A DNA stretch of 32,369 nt from a virus: the IMG/VR virus record IMGVR_UViG_3300021960_000305, positions 1-32,369 of that record; one strand, written 5' to 3'. The notes beneath the pieces are model-generated. The model worked only from the letters and a program-made list of their open reading frames with translations. It had not been told where the DNA came from and made no database searches. The first letter of the stretch is position 1. Each line of letters starts with the position of its first letter. The position numbers were made by a program, and so were the translations under genes. Positions 26,229 through 31,657 of this stretch are shown here, piece after piece.

Positions 26229-27106
26229 TCGTCCGCTGCTAGCTTAGCAAAGTACGACAACGTATCATCGTCATCAACACTCTCAGCTGTCGCTGGAGTC
26301 GACTTCGGAGCTGGTGCAGGTGCAACCTCATCCAAAGCAACTTCTTGCTTAGCAGTCCGCGGAGCAGACTCACCCAACACAGCTGCAAGACGAGCCTTTA
26401 GCTCATCATACGACTTGTAGTTCTTAGGATCGGTCCACTCTGACAAGTCATGTTGTTTGTTATACAACTCTTCCAACTTGGCTTCATCATCGCTAATCGC
26501 TGACACTGACTTGAACTCAGACTTGTCGTAGTTACGATACCCTTCGACGTTACGAATCTTCAGAACGAAGTCAGCACCTTCCCACATGCTAAATGGGCTC
26601 ATGGGTTTCTCATCAGGAAACTGAGGCTGCATTACATCCATGATCTTGTCAAAGATTTTCTTACCGAAGCGGAACAACTTAACCTGACCTTCATTCTCAG
26701 GATTCGAAGGATCAGAGACAATCAGCACGTTCGCTACATAACGTAGGTTACGCTTACGCTCACGAACAATAGCCTTGTTCGATTCAATCCCAGAGTTCCA
26801 TAGAAGCGCGTTTGCCTCGCCAACAGGATCTGGTTGGCCAATCGAGCTTAACGATTTCTCAATGTACCATTGACCAGTCGGGCCTTTGAACCCATGATCC
26901 CAATAACGGACCCATGGGGTAGCAGCATCAGCATCACCAGGAAGGAAACGCAACACAGCATAACCATTACCTGCCTTGTCAACAGTAGGTTGCCAGAATC
27001 GTTCATCCTTACCGGGGTTTTGTTTATTAGTAGCGCCGCTACCATTTGCTGCTTCGACCAGCTTAGAAATGTCGGTCGACTTACGTTTTAGATTTGCAAA
27101 AGACAT
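26225..27106 (-). CDS. gp32: Single-stranded DNA-binding protein gp32, lacking the zinc cysteines
   Basis: This 293-residue protein (T4 gp32: 301) begins with the basic cooperativity motif LKRKST (residues 6-11). The core has GYAVLRFLPGD, WNSGIESNKAIVRERKR and YVANVLIVSDPSNPENEGQVKLFRFGKKIFDKI, all typical of gp32 of T4-like phages. The acidic C-terminus (DDDDTLSYFAKLAADD) is the usual docking tail for replication partners. The zinc region is altered. His71 is present, but where relatives have CPVC this protein has Asp93-Pro-Val-Gly96, and the whole protein contains no Cys. A GGAG motif 6 bases before the ATG is a strong RBS, with AU-rich repeats over it. The gene follows gp33, as in T4, and would act in replication, recombination and repair. 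Confidence 0.95.
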   Translation of the reverse strand: MSFANLKRKSTDISKLVEAANGSGATNKQNPGKDERFWQPTVDKAGNGYAVLRFLPGDADAATPWVRYWDHGFKGPTGQWYIEKSLSSIGQPDPVGEANALLWNSGIESNKAIVRERKRNLRYVANVLIVSDPSNPENEGQVKLFRFGKKIFDKIMDVMQPQFPDEKPMSPFSMWEGADFVLKIRNVEGYRNYDKSEFKSVSAISDDEAKLEELYNKQHDLSEWTDPKNYKSYDELKARLAAVLGESAPRTAKQEVALDEVAPAPAPKSTPATAESVDDDDTLSYFAKLAADD

Positions 27107-27175
27107 ATATTTCTCCGTATGTTTAATGTATGTTTAATGTATATTATAGCTGCTACTCAATCGAGTGGCAACTCG
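27107..27175 (-). promoter_or_regulatory. Candidate gp32 autogenous translational operator
   Basis: On the mRNA strand the leader reads two copies of an 11-base unit ATTAAACATAC (plus-strand 27117-27138) directly before the GGAG of the gp32 RBS. Upstream is a hairpin, CGAGT-TGCC-ACTCG (27162-27175), whose 3' arm can alternatively pair with a following GAGT. T4 gp32 represses its own translation by binding a folded nucleation site followed by unstructured UUAAA-type sequence over the RBS. This layout is similar. A full pseudoknot was not demonstrated. Confidence 0.5.
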
Positions 27176-27402
27176 TTTTGTCGAGGAAGGAAGTTTAGCT
27201 TTCGCGCCTCCGCCTCGATCTTGTCCTTGATGATAGGTGAAATAAATTTCTTTACTTCCTCTAACTCAAGGTTGTGCTGTTCGCACAATTCTATAACAGC
27301 ATCCATATAGGATGATTTATTTATACGAACGCTGTCTTCAACTAGTTGTGTAAATTTCTGTTTATTTAAGAATTCAGTTTCTTGTTTCTCTGTCACGTGC
27401 AT
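27157..27402 (-). CDS. gp33: Late transcription co-activator gp33
   Basis: This 81-residue protein is shorter than T4 gp33 (112). The helical pattern SSYMDAVIELCEQHNLELEE then VKKFISPIIKDKIEAEARKLNFLP is that of gp33 in T4-like marine phages. In T4, gp33 binds the RNA polymerase flap and links the sliding clamp gp45 to late promoters recognised by gp55. Its presence fits the TATAAATA boxes across the window. The ATG lies 29 bases inside the upstream gene, and the N-terminal part before residue 12 is not conserved-looking. It is followed by gp32, matching the T4 gene order 33-32 (T4 has dsbA between). Confidence 0.85.
   Translation of the reverse strand: MHVTEKQETEFLNKQKFTQLVEDSVRINKSSYMDAVIELCEQHNLELEEVKKFISPIIKDKIEAEARKLNFLPRQNELPLD
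27318..27325 (-). promoter_or_regulatory. Possible late promoter box within gp33, upstream of gp32
   Basis: A perfect TATAAATA on the minus strand within the gp33 coding region, about 210 bases before the gp32 ATG. T4 gene 32 also has late promoters inside upstream genes, which makes this plausible. It could be chance. Confidence 0.4.
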
Positions 27403-27943
27403 CCATTTCTTTAGTCCATACTAGACCAAGGTCATCATAAAATGTTCCAACATTCCGCTTGACGTTTCCATCTTTATCATATGCCTTTGCTAGACATCTG
27501 CGGACCATAATACTCTCTCGCTTCTCACCATAGCGGAAGTCGAACCAGTCACCATACCTCAAGTATGCTTCCATGTTCGATATATAGGTTTCCACATCCA
27601 AGTAAGCTGAACGCTCTTTCGCGTCACTACTCTTATCCCAACCCTTCATCATCTCCAACTCTTGCTTGCAGCTCCGTATCCATTGACGGACATTAGCAAC
27701 ACTAAGAGGAGCATCATCAGGTAGGTTAGCAATATGTTCTGGATATGAACTTGATGTAGGACCTTTCGCCTCTCGTGCCTTCTTCAGACGTTCAGCTGCA
27801 GCCGCCTTCTGCTCAGCAGACATTGGCTTACGTGGCTTACGAGTCTTCCTTTTGAGGTCATCCTGCAATCCCATAGCAGCAGCCATCGCCTCAATTTTCT
27901 GACGGCGGGTGTTGGCTGCTTTCTGTGATGGGGTTAACTTCAT
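27374..27943 (-). CDS. Conserved hypothetical protein upstream of gp33
   Basis: This 189-residue protein has a basic, Ala/Lys/Arg-rich start (residues 1-62, RKTRKPRKPMSAEQKAAAAERLKKAREAKG in pieces). A folded part follows: VRQWIRSCKQELEMM, AYLDVETYISNMEAYLRYGDWFDFRYGE and VGTFYDDLGLVWTKEM. Similar proteins occur next to gp33/gp32 in marine T4-like phages, but I know no function. The basic start could bind nucleic acid. It is not recognisable as the helicase loader gp59. Its ATG overlaps the upstream stop (ATGA), and its end overlaps gp33 by 29 bases, so the three genes are probably one transcript. Confidence 0.7.
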   Translation of the reverse strand: MKLTPSQKAANTRRQKIEAMAAAMGLQDDLKRKTRKPRKPMSAEQKAAAAERLKKAREAKGPTSSSYPEHIANLPDDAPLSVANVRQWIRSCKQELEMMKGWDKSSDAKERSAYLDVETYISNMEAYLRYGDWFDFRYGEKRESIMVRRCLAKAYDKDGNVKRNVGTFYDDLGLVWTKEMDARDRETRN

Positions 27944-28185
27944 GAGCGAGAGCGGCGGGCCCGCGACACGCGCTTCGGTTCAGGAGGGAAAGGAATCAGG
28001 TTAATCGAACCATCTTCCATCTCCTCTGCTTTGACAAATCCTTCTTGGATTAGAAAGTCAATAGTAGATTCCATAGTATCTTGTTTATTGCCTTCACCTT
28101 TCCACTTACCGAGAAGGTAACCACAACCGAGGAATATACCTCCAAACAATACTGTGAATGTTAAGGGGTCTAGTTCAAACGACAT
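27940..28185 (-). CDS. Small single-pass membrane protein, function unknown
   Basis: This 81-residue protein has one hydrophobic segment near the N-terminus (LTFTVLFGGIFLGCGYLLG, residues about 7-25), then a charged cytoplasmic-type tail ending in RVSRARRSRS. The start is taken at ATG 28185 because an AGGAG motif lies 6 bases before it. The frame also opens six codons earlier with a TTG, but that TTG has no RBS. The stop overlaps the ATG of the next gene. I do not recognise the family. It may be an inner-membrane protein made early in infection. Confidence 0.7.
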   Translation of the reverse strand: MSFELDPLTFTVLFGGIFLGCGYLLGKWKGEGNKQDTMESTIDFLIQEGFVKAEEMEDGSINLIPFPPEPKRVSRARRSRS

Positions 28186-28214
28186 ACGTACTCCTAAAAA
28201 CAATATAATGTTAT

Positions 28215-28460
28215 TTAGGGTAGAAATTTAGTCACGTTCTCAACCCGAAATGATCTCCACTCTTGCAGCTGAGTATCAAACGCTCTGATAACAGAGTCGT
28301 TATATTCTTTACCAACCTTTGGACGCTTGTCTTCAGGAATCATGCTTTCACATAACGTAGCAGACATAAAACGCTCTTCACCATTGACCTTGGTAAAGTA
28401 AACACTGACCCATTGCTTGCGCAGGATCTCAATCATTTCATCACGAGTCATCTTAACCAT
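28215..28460 (-). CDS. WYL_2/Sm-like SH3 barrel protein (DUF2693 type)
   Basis: The pattern of this 81-residue protein, VSVYFTKVNGEERFMSATLCESMIPE followed by VIRAFDTQLQEWRSFRVENV, is that of the small SH3-like beta-barrel proteins annotated in T4-like phages as DUF2693 or WYL_2. They are thought to be small nucleic-acid-binding or regulatory proteins, but the function is not established. A GGAG lies about 12 bases before the ATG. The gene follows the 109-residue gene by 3 bases. Confidence 0.7.
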   Translation of the reverse strand: MVKMTRDEMIEILRKQWVSVYFTKVNGEERFMSATLCESMIPEDKRPKVGKEYNDSVIRAFDTQLQEWRSFRVENVTKFLP

Positions 28461-28463
28461 TTC

Positions 28464-28793
28464 TTAGTTTCTCCGCATCGTTGAATAGTCAGCAGGGGCA
28501 TCGCCAGCACCAACGGCAACAAGATTAGACTTGTGCATGGTAGCAATCCCAACGATATAATCACCTGAGTATTGTTTACGTTCTGGTTTAGAGCAGACGG
28601 CCGCATTAGGAGTACTCCTGCTAGGATGTTGTGGTACATCTCTTATATATGGTCCAGGAGTAGACTTCAGTACCTCGTACTTCCACTTATCAGCTTTCTT
28701 GGGTTTAATATCAGCCCCTATAGAACGGAGCCACTCATTGTACTCACGCTCGCGTTGCTGCCAGCCAGGTTTCTTCTTTGCCTTGATCTTCAT
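28464..28793 (-). CDS. Conserved phage hypothetical protein (REYNEWL / MHKSN type)
   Basis: This 109-residue protein has a Lys-rich start, then REREYNEWLRSIGAD, GPYIRDVPQHPSRSTPN, and a C-terminal QYSGDYIVGIATMHKSNLVAVG followed by DYSTMRRN. The YSG-x-x-(I/V)-x-GIATMHKSN ending recurs in small early proteins of marine phages. No function is known to me. It is positively charged, with no membrane segment or catalytic motif visible. Its ATG overlaps the stop of the tiny upstream ORF (ATGA), so translation is probably coupled. Confidence 0.7.
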   Translation of the reverse strand: MKIKAKKKPGWQQREREYNEWLRSIGADIKPKKADKWKYEVLKSTPGPYIRDVPQHPSRSTPNAAVCSKPERKQYSGDYIVGIATMHKSNLVAVGAGDAPADYSTMRRN

Positions 28794-28891
28794 GAGAATA
28801 CTTTCAACAAATAACCATGCAATGCTTTGAACAACACTGCGTCATCATACATAAGCATTATAACGAATACTAGACCAAGAATCAACCTCAT
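28790..28891 (-). CDS. 33-residue hydrophobic peptide gene joined by ATGA overlaps on both sides
   Basis: The ATG at 28889-28891 overlaps the TGA of the upstream 90-residue gene, and its own TGA (28790-28792) overlaps the ATG of the downstream 109-residue gene. The peptide begins MRLILGLVFVIMLMYDD, a membrane-spanning or signal-like stretch, and ends HGYLLKVFS. Exact fit between two genes with stop/start overlaps at both ends is strong evidence that it is translated. Nothing indicates its function. Small membrane peptides made early may target the envelope, but that is speculation. Confidence 0.6.
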   Translation of the reverse strand: MRLILGLVFVIMLMYDDAVLFKALHGYLLKVFS

Positions 28892-29160
28892 ACGCCTAGT
28901 CCCATACCAGCAAGGATAAAGTCCTGCGCTTTCTTCAGAGCAGCCTGCTTCGATGTCGCTACACGGATACCTGAGATGATCTCGTCCTTCCGCTTCTGCT
29001 TGCCGCCACCATTCTGTACAAAGTCCTCACAAATAATCTTGAACTGGCCAAGATCAATACTCGATTCGTACATTGCATACAAACGCTTCAGCGCATCCTC
29101 ACCGAGAGTATCATTCTGTAAACGAGCCTTGCTCGAGCTTTGTGTCTTCAGTACAGCCAT
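28888..29160 (-). CDS. Hypothetical small basic protein
   Basis: This 90-residue protein has a GGAG motif 6 bases before its ATG. It is mostly helical and carries a DALKRLYAMYESSIDLGQFKIICEDFV stretch (in pieces), a GGGKQKRKDEII linker, and a C-terminal helix with KKAQDFILAGMGLGV. I do not recognise the family. The repeated Lys/Arg and the lack of hydrophobic segments suggest a soluble, possibly nucleic-acid-binding protein. It lies in a run of small early-type genes and ends on the start of the 33-residue ORF. Confidence 0.65.
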   Translation of the reverse strand: MAVLKTQSSSKARLQNDTLGEDALKRLYAMYESSIDLGQFKIICEDFVQNGGGKQKRKDEIISGIRVATSKQAALKKAQDFILAGMGLGV

Positions 29161-29161
29161 G

Positions 29162-29362
29162 TTACGCTCCGTAATAAGGACTAGAAAGGTCCGATTGATC
29201 TTCAGACTGAGCTATCTCGTCATAGATTTCCTCGACGAGGTTCAATGCAAAGTCCCGATCAACATCAAAGTCGATTGCAATGATTCTTGCGATCTCTTGA
29301 TCTTCCATACCATCAGCAAGCATCTCGCTGACACACAAATGAATTTCACCCATCCTAGACAT
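29162..29362 (-). CDS. Hypothetical small acidic protein
   Basis: This protein is 66 residues when started at ATG 29362, which has GGAGAG at good spacing; the open frame extends 15 codons upstream without an RBS. The sequence is acidic and helical: GEIHLCVSEMLADGMEDQEIARIIA then DVDRDFALNLVEEIYDEIAQSED. It resembles a small helix-turn-helix or UBA-like bundle, but I do not assign one. It overlaps the upstream gene by 8 bases and lies 1 base before the next RBS-bearing gene. Confidence 0.65.
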   Translation of the reverse strand: MSRMGEIHLCVSEMLADGMEDQEIARIIAIDFDVDRDFALNLVEEIYDEIAQSEDQSDLSSPYYGA

Positions 29363-29558
29363 CTGCACTCTCCAATAACATCTTGTTAAAGTTATTATCC
29401 TTCTCAAGGATCAAACGGTCAACATTAAGGTCAAGTATCTTCTGCTCGATCTTAAGGTTCGTCTCATCATCAAAGCAGCCCTGCTGCTCATGGAGATTAA
29501 CTAGTTCCATGTAGATAGCATCTAACTGCTCTTGTCGTGATAGTCTCTTCTTAGCCAT
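29355..29558 (-). CDS. Hypothetical small coiled-coil protein
   Basis: This protein is 67 residues from ATG 29558, chosen over an upstream in-frame start because GGAAGG lies 8 bases before it and the preceding gene ends 2 bases upstream. The sequence is a long charged helix pair (RQEQLDAIYMELVNLHEQQG, then DETNLKIEQKILDLNVDRLIL), probably a helical hairpin. No family is recognised. Confidence 0.65.
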   Translation of the reverse strand: MAKKRLSRQEQLDAIYMELVNLHEQQGCFDDETNLKIEQKILDLNVDRLILEKDNNFNKMLLESADV

Positions 29559-29560
29559 GA

Positions 29561-29746
29561 TTACAACCTTCCAGTACCAAATTTCGTCCAACGCTCAGCA
29601 TCCTGCTCACGCTCCTCTCGGCAGTAAATGCCTAACAGGTGCTCAAGACTTTCAGCCTTGGCGGTGTCAAACGTAGCCAGCGCTTCCGCCAGGGTGTTCA
29701 TTTCGGTCTTCGACAACCGCATAATCTCACTCGCAAGGTTTTTCAT
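29561..29746 (-). CDS. Hypothetical small helical protein
   Basis: This 61-residue protein is mostly helical (LASEIMRLSKTEMNTLAEALAT, ESLEHLLGIYCREEREQDAERW). A GGAAG motif lies 6 bases before the ATG, in the tail of the upstream gene. It has no recognised domain. It is part of the closely spaced run of small leftward genes downstream of the 30192-30220 promoter. Confidence 0.6.
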   Translation of the reverse strand: MKNLASEIMRLSKTEMNTLAEALATFDTAKAESLEHLLGIYCREEREQDAERWTKFGTGRL

Positions 29747-29749
29747 TAT

Positions 29750-29926
29750 TTACTTCCATTTCCAACGATAAATCGTCTTATCAAGAACCTTCACTTCCGT
29801 AGCCGTATGGCCCTCGCATGAGGCCTTGGTCTCAGCAAAGATCTTTGCCGTGCTATAATCAGGGGCAAATGCCTCAATCTTATACCACTTATCATCTTCA
29901 AACCTCACTGCGAGTTTGTACCACAT
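29750..29926 (-). CDS. Hypothetical 58-residue protein
   Basis: The ATG at 29924-29926 overlaps the TAA of the upstream gene (TAATG), and AGGAG lies 8 bases before it, so the start is well supported. The encoded protein (MWYKLAVRFEDDKWYKIEAF, then TAKIFAETKASCEG, ending KTIYRWKWK) has an alternating beta-alpha-beta pattern rich in aromatic and basic residues. This resembles a small ferredoxin-like or double-psi fold, but no family is recognised. It fills what would otherwise be a gap of nearly 180 bases between flanking genes. Confidence 0.65.
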   Translation of the reverse strand: MWYKLAVRFEDDKWYKIEAFAPDYSTAKIFAETKASCEGHTATEVKVLDKTIYRWKWK

Positions 29927-30159
29927 TATGCATTCTCCTTTGCATTGGCCATCTCAAACAAAATGAATTTTGCAACGTTCATCTGCTTACGAACAGCGTC
30001 GGCATTCGCATCGCTCATAGCAATCAGCTCCTGACAATCAGACAGAATGCTAGCAACAACCATCTCAAGGCCAGAAAATTCAGCAGTGGTTGATTTCATG
30101 TACTGCTCACGGATATCTTGCTCTGACATACCGTAGGCTTTGGTTTCGAATTCTGTCAT
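29926..30159 (-). CDS. Hypothetical small protein behind an early promoter
   Basis: This 77-residue helical protein has an acidic start (MTEFETKAYGMSEQDIREQY), then EFSGLEMVVASILSDCQELIAMSD and a C-terminal MNVAKFILFEMANAKENA helix. The RBS is AGGAG 6 bases before the ATG, inside a 15-base leader shared with the 30261-30644 gene. A sigma70-type promoter lies at 30192-30220. No family is recognised. It is the first gene of the leftward cluster that runs on towards gp32. Confidence 0.65.
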   Translation of the reverse strand: MTEFETKAYGMSEQDIREQYMKSTTAEFSGLEMVVASILSDCQELIAMSDANADAVRKQMNVAKFILFEMANAKENA

Positions 30160-30164
30160 GATAA

Positions 30165-30179
30165 ACTCCTGTTTGCGTT
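30165..30179 (-). repeat. Leader/RBS repeat, copy 1
   Basis: AACGCAAACAGGAGT on the minus strand, containing the AGGAG RBS of the 29926-30159 gene. The identical 15 bases recur at 30650-30664 before the next gene. Confidence 0.8.
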
Positions 30180-30191
30180 TGTGTTGAATTA

Positions 30192-30220
30192 ATTATCTTC
30201 GGGATTCGGGTTCACGTCAA
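30192..30220 (-). promoter_or_regulatory. Sigma70-type early promoter, copy 1
   Basis: TTGACG (-35, 30215-30220) and GATAAT (-10, 30192-30197) are separated by exactly 17 bases on the minus strand. Each box matches the consensus in 5 of 6 positions. It points to the 29926-30159 gene 32 bases further on. The same boxes and spacing recur at 30678-30706. Confidence 0.75.
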
Positions 30221-30222
30221 CA

Positions 30223-30252
30223 GAATAACCTGACTTTTTGGTCTGGTTATTC
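30223..30252. other. Hairpin upstream of early promoter copy 1
   Basis: GAATAACC (30223-30230) pairs with GGTTATTC (30245-30252), and GAC with GTC inside, separated by one T-T mismatch, with a 6-base loop TTTTTG. It lies just after the stop of the 30261-30644 gene. It may be an mRNA 3' end or processing hairpin, but no T-tract follows on either strand, so it is not a canonical terminator. Confidence 0.5.
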
Positions 30253-30260
30253 CGTGCTAC

Positions 30261-30644
30261 TTACACTGGCAGAGCACGCAGCGCGTTGTAGTAGTACGTA
30301 GTAGCCCCTGCCCGGGTCATTGGTAGTTCGATCGAGAGTTTGGTAATCAACTCGTCTTTTGGCACTGTCGCGTAAAAAGTCTCCACTATCACGTTTGCAC
30401 GCTGCTGCTTCGTGGGGGCTTTTGAGCTACGTTTCACTACTGCCCGGGGAGTTTTCGCCCGGGGAGTCTTCGCTGCGACTTTTTTCGCAGGGGCGGTGCG
30501 AGTCTTCGTTTTCTCGTCCCACTCAGCGTCCTCAGGAAAACCTGGGTACTTTGAGTCCAAAGGACGTGCAACATCCATCAGCCACAGGTTGTAGTGCTTC
30601 AACTTGCGGCTGAGATAATCGTTGTATTCGCGTGTGAATTCCAT
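30261..30644 (-). CDS. Basic protein with histone-like linker and MTRAGATTYY motif
   Basis: The first third of this 127-residue protein (FTREYNDYLSRKLKHYNLWLMD) is helical and aromatic. The middle is a Lys/Ala/Pro/Arg-rich low-complexity linker with the tandem KTPRAKTPRA and VVKRSSKAPTK, like histone H1 tails. The C-terminus is a compact domain (RANVIVETFY, KDELITKLSIELPMTRAGATTYYYNAL). The MTRAGA-x-TYY-type motif recurs in small phage and bacterial proteins of unknown function and may be a helix-turn-helix-like DNA-binding unit. RBS AGGAG is 6 bases before the ATG, and the gene has its own sigma70-type promoter. The linker DNA is unusually G+C-rich and carries two copies of GCCCGGGGA. Confidence 0.7.
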   Translation of the reverse strand: MEFTREYNDYLSRKLKHYNLWLMDVARPLDSKYPGFPEDAEWDEKTKTRTAPAKKVAAKTPRAKTPRAVVKRSSKAPTKQQRANVIVETFYATVPKDELITKLSIELPMTRAGATTYYYNALRALPV

Positions 30645-30649
30645 TTCAG

Positions 30650-30664
30650 ACTCCTGTTTGCGTT
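30650..30664 (-). repeat. Leader/RBS repeat, copy 2
   Basis: The same 15 bases as at 30165-30179 (AACGCAAACAGGAGT on the minus strand), carrying the RBS of the 30261-30644 gene. A related CTAACG lies just upstream. Confidence 0.8.
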
Positions 30665-30677
30665 AGCGTTAGAGTCT

Positions 30678-30706
30678 ATTATCGCGGGATGTCGACATCA
30701 CGTCAA
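30678..30706 (-). promoter_or_regulatory. Sigma70-type early promoter, copy 2
   Basis: TTGACG (-35, 30701-30706) and GATAAT (-10, 30678-30683) with a 17-base spacer on the minus strand, the same boxes as copy 1. The spacer includes a GTCGAC palindrome. It drives the 30261-30644 gene. Confidence 0.75.
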
Positions 30707-30709
30707 CAA

Positions 30710-30785
30710 GTACCCTACAAAAATGTATGGGTATTATTCCCGCCCGGGGAATCCTGCCCGGGGGTATATCCATGCATCCGGATAT
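30710..30785. other. Intergenic hairpins and GCCCGGGG repeats
   Basis: Three inverted repeats lie in a row. TACCC-TACA / TGTA-GGGTA with an AAAA loop spans 30711-30733. Two GCCCGGGG units (30742-30749 and 30756-30763) can pair as CCCGGG/CCCGGG. ATATCC / GGATAT spans 30766-30785. They follow the stop of the 30786-31241 gene and precede the early promoter, so they may end or process its mRNA. No T-tract is present. Confidence 0.5.
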
Positions 30786-31241
30786 TTACTTATTGTTGAA
30801 TTCGGATAAATCTAAGGATAATTGATTTTCATCTACAAAATAATCCATGTTAGATGAATCAGATAAATCAACGGAAATTGTTTGATCTAAATCTTCATAT
30901 GAAATTCCATTAAATGGTATTCCACCTCCAAGATCTAAATTAATATTATTATAATTGTTTTCTGTATTTTCTTCCCAATTATTAATAAACATTACTTTTT
31001 GATCTTGTGACCAATTAATTAAATAATCATTTTCTTTATCAAATAATTCTAATACATTATCTAATTTCATTTCCTCAACACGAACAATTTCTTCACCATT
31101 ATGATTCTGAGAGAATTCTTTTAATCTGCCTTCATCAATATAATGTTGTAATTCATTTCCTTCAATTGCATTTGTAGGAACGACATACGTATGGGTAAAC
31201 ATACTATTTGTTCGAATTACATAAAAAGATTTATTACTCAT
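30786..31241 (-). CDS. Very AT-rich hypothetical acidic protein
   Basis: This protein is 151 residues from ATG 31241, which lies inside the stop region of the upstream gene; a TTG two codons earlier in the same frame is a less likely start. The N-terminal 90 residues (SFYVIRTNSMFTHTYVVPTNAIEG, LKEFSQNHNGEEIVRVEEM) look like a small folded domain. The rest is Asn/Asp-rich and acidic (TENNYNNINLDLGGG, SVDLSDSSNMDYF) and ends in LSLDLSEFNN. Base composition is strikingly low in G+C (11 of 60 bases in 31021-31080), unlike its neighbours, which may mean transfer from an AT-rich relative. No function is recognised. Confidence 0.7.
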   Translation of the reverse strand: MSNKSFYVIRTNSMFTHTYVVPTNAIEGNELQHYIDEGRLKEFSQNHNGEEIVRVEEMKLDNVLELFDKENDYLINWSQDQKVMFINNWEENTENNYNNINLDLGGGIPFNGISYEDLDQTISVDLSDSSNMDYFVDENQLSLDLSEFNNK

Positions 31242-31656
31242 ACTCAATTACCTCTTCCCACGTTGAATCACCTAATAAACGAACTGTCATCTTATGTTTG
31301 ATGTAGTCAGGCCAAGCATTATTCCATTTGGGGTCATTCAAAGATAGAATGTATTCTTCTTTGAATTCATCATAATACACAAAATAGATTTTACCATGTA
31401 CTGGTTTGAAAGAGAACATGCATTTGTGCATCACTTCGGATACCGCCATCCGATTCATCAACGAGTCCGCTTGTTTCTTCAGAACAGCGACCTGCTCCAT
31501 GATTCTGTCGTATTGCTCCTTTGCATGGAGCTTACCAGCATTGTGGATTACATCTTTCTCATGCTTAACATCTATAGGTGCGAAAGCGGGTGCACCTACC
31601 TCCATTGGATATGCAAGAGCATATCTCTTATCTGCATCTTCTTTACTTACATCCAT
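31234..31656 (-). CDS. DUF2452-type protein
   Basis: The order of motifs in this 140-residue protein matches the DUF2452 family: ALAYPMEVGAPAFAPIDVKHEK, AKEQYDRIMEQVAVLKKQADSLMNRMAVSEVMHKC, FSFKPVHGKIYFVYY and EYILSLNDPKWN (quoted in pieces). The central part is a long helix and the end a small beta region. DUF2452 proteins occur in T4-like phages and in bacteria, and I know no assigned function. It is placed one base after the 31658-31867 gene and overlaps the AT-rich gene by 8 bases, so these three genes are probably co-transcribed from the 31906-31934 promoter. Confidence 0.75.
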   Translation of the reverse strand: MDVSKEDADKRYALAYPMEVGAPAFAPIDVKHEKDVIHNAGKLHAKEQYDRIMEQVAVLKKQADSLMNRMAVSEVMHKCMFSFKPVHGKIYFVYYDEFKEEYILSLNDPKWNNAWPDYIKHKMTVRLLGDSTWEEVIEYE

Positions 31657-31657
31657 A

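Noticed and set aside
27374-27943. Gene upstream of gp33 considered as helicase loader gp59
   Set aside because: Length is roughly similar, but no gp59-like pattern is visible, and the basic low-complexity start does not fit.
30223-30252. Hairpin considered as a rho-independent terminator
   Set aside because: No run of T follows the stem on either strand; the T run is in the loop. It is recorded only as a hairpin.
30359-30613. Two overlapping plus-strand frames opposite the histone-like gene
   Set aside because: They arise from the high G+C of the opposite gene. The minus frame has promoter, RBS and a recognisable C-terminal motif.
30710-30785. Clustered inverted repeats considered as a CRISPR array or replication origin
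   Set aside because: There are only two GCCCGGGG copies in this gap with a 6-base separation, no regular spacers and no nearby replication gene. It is better described as GC-rich intergenic hairpins.
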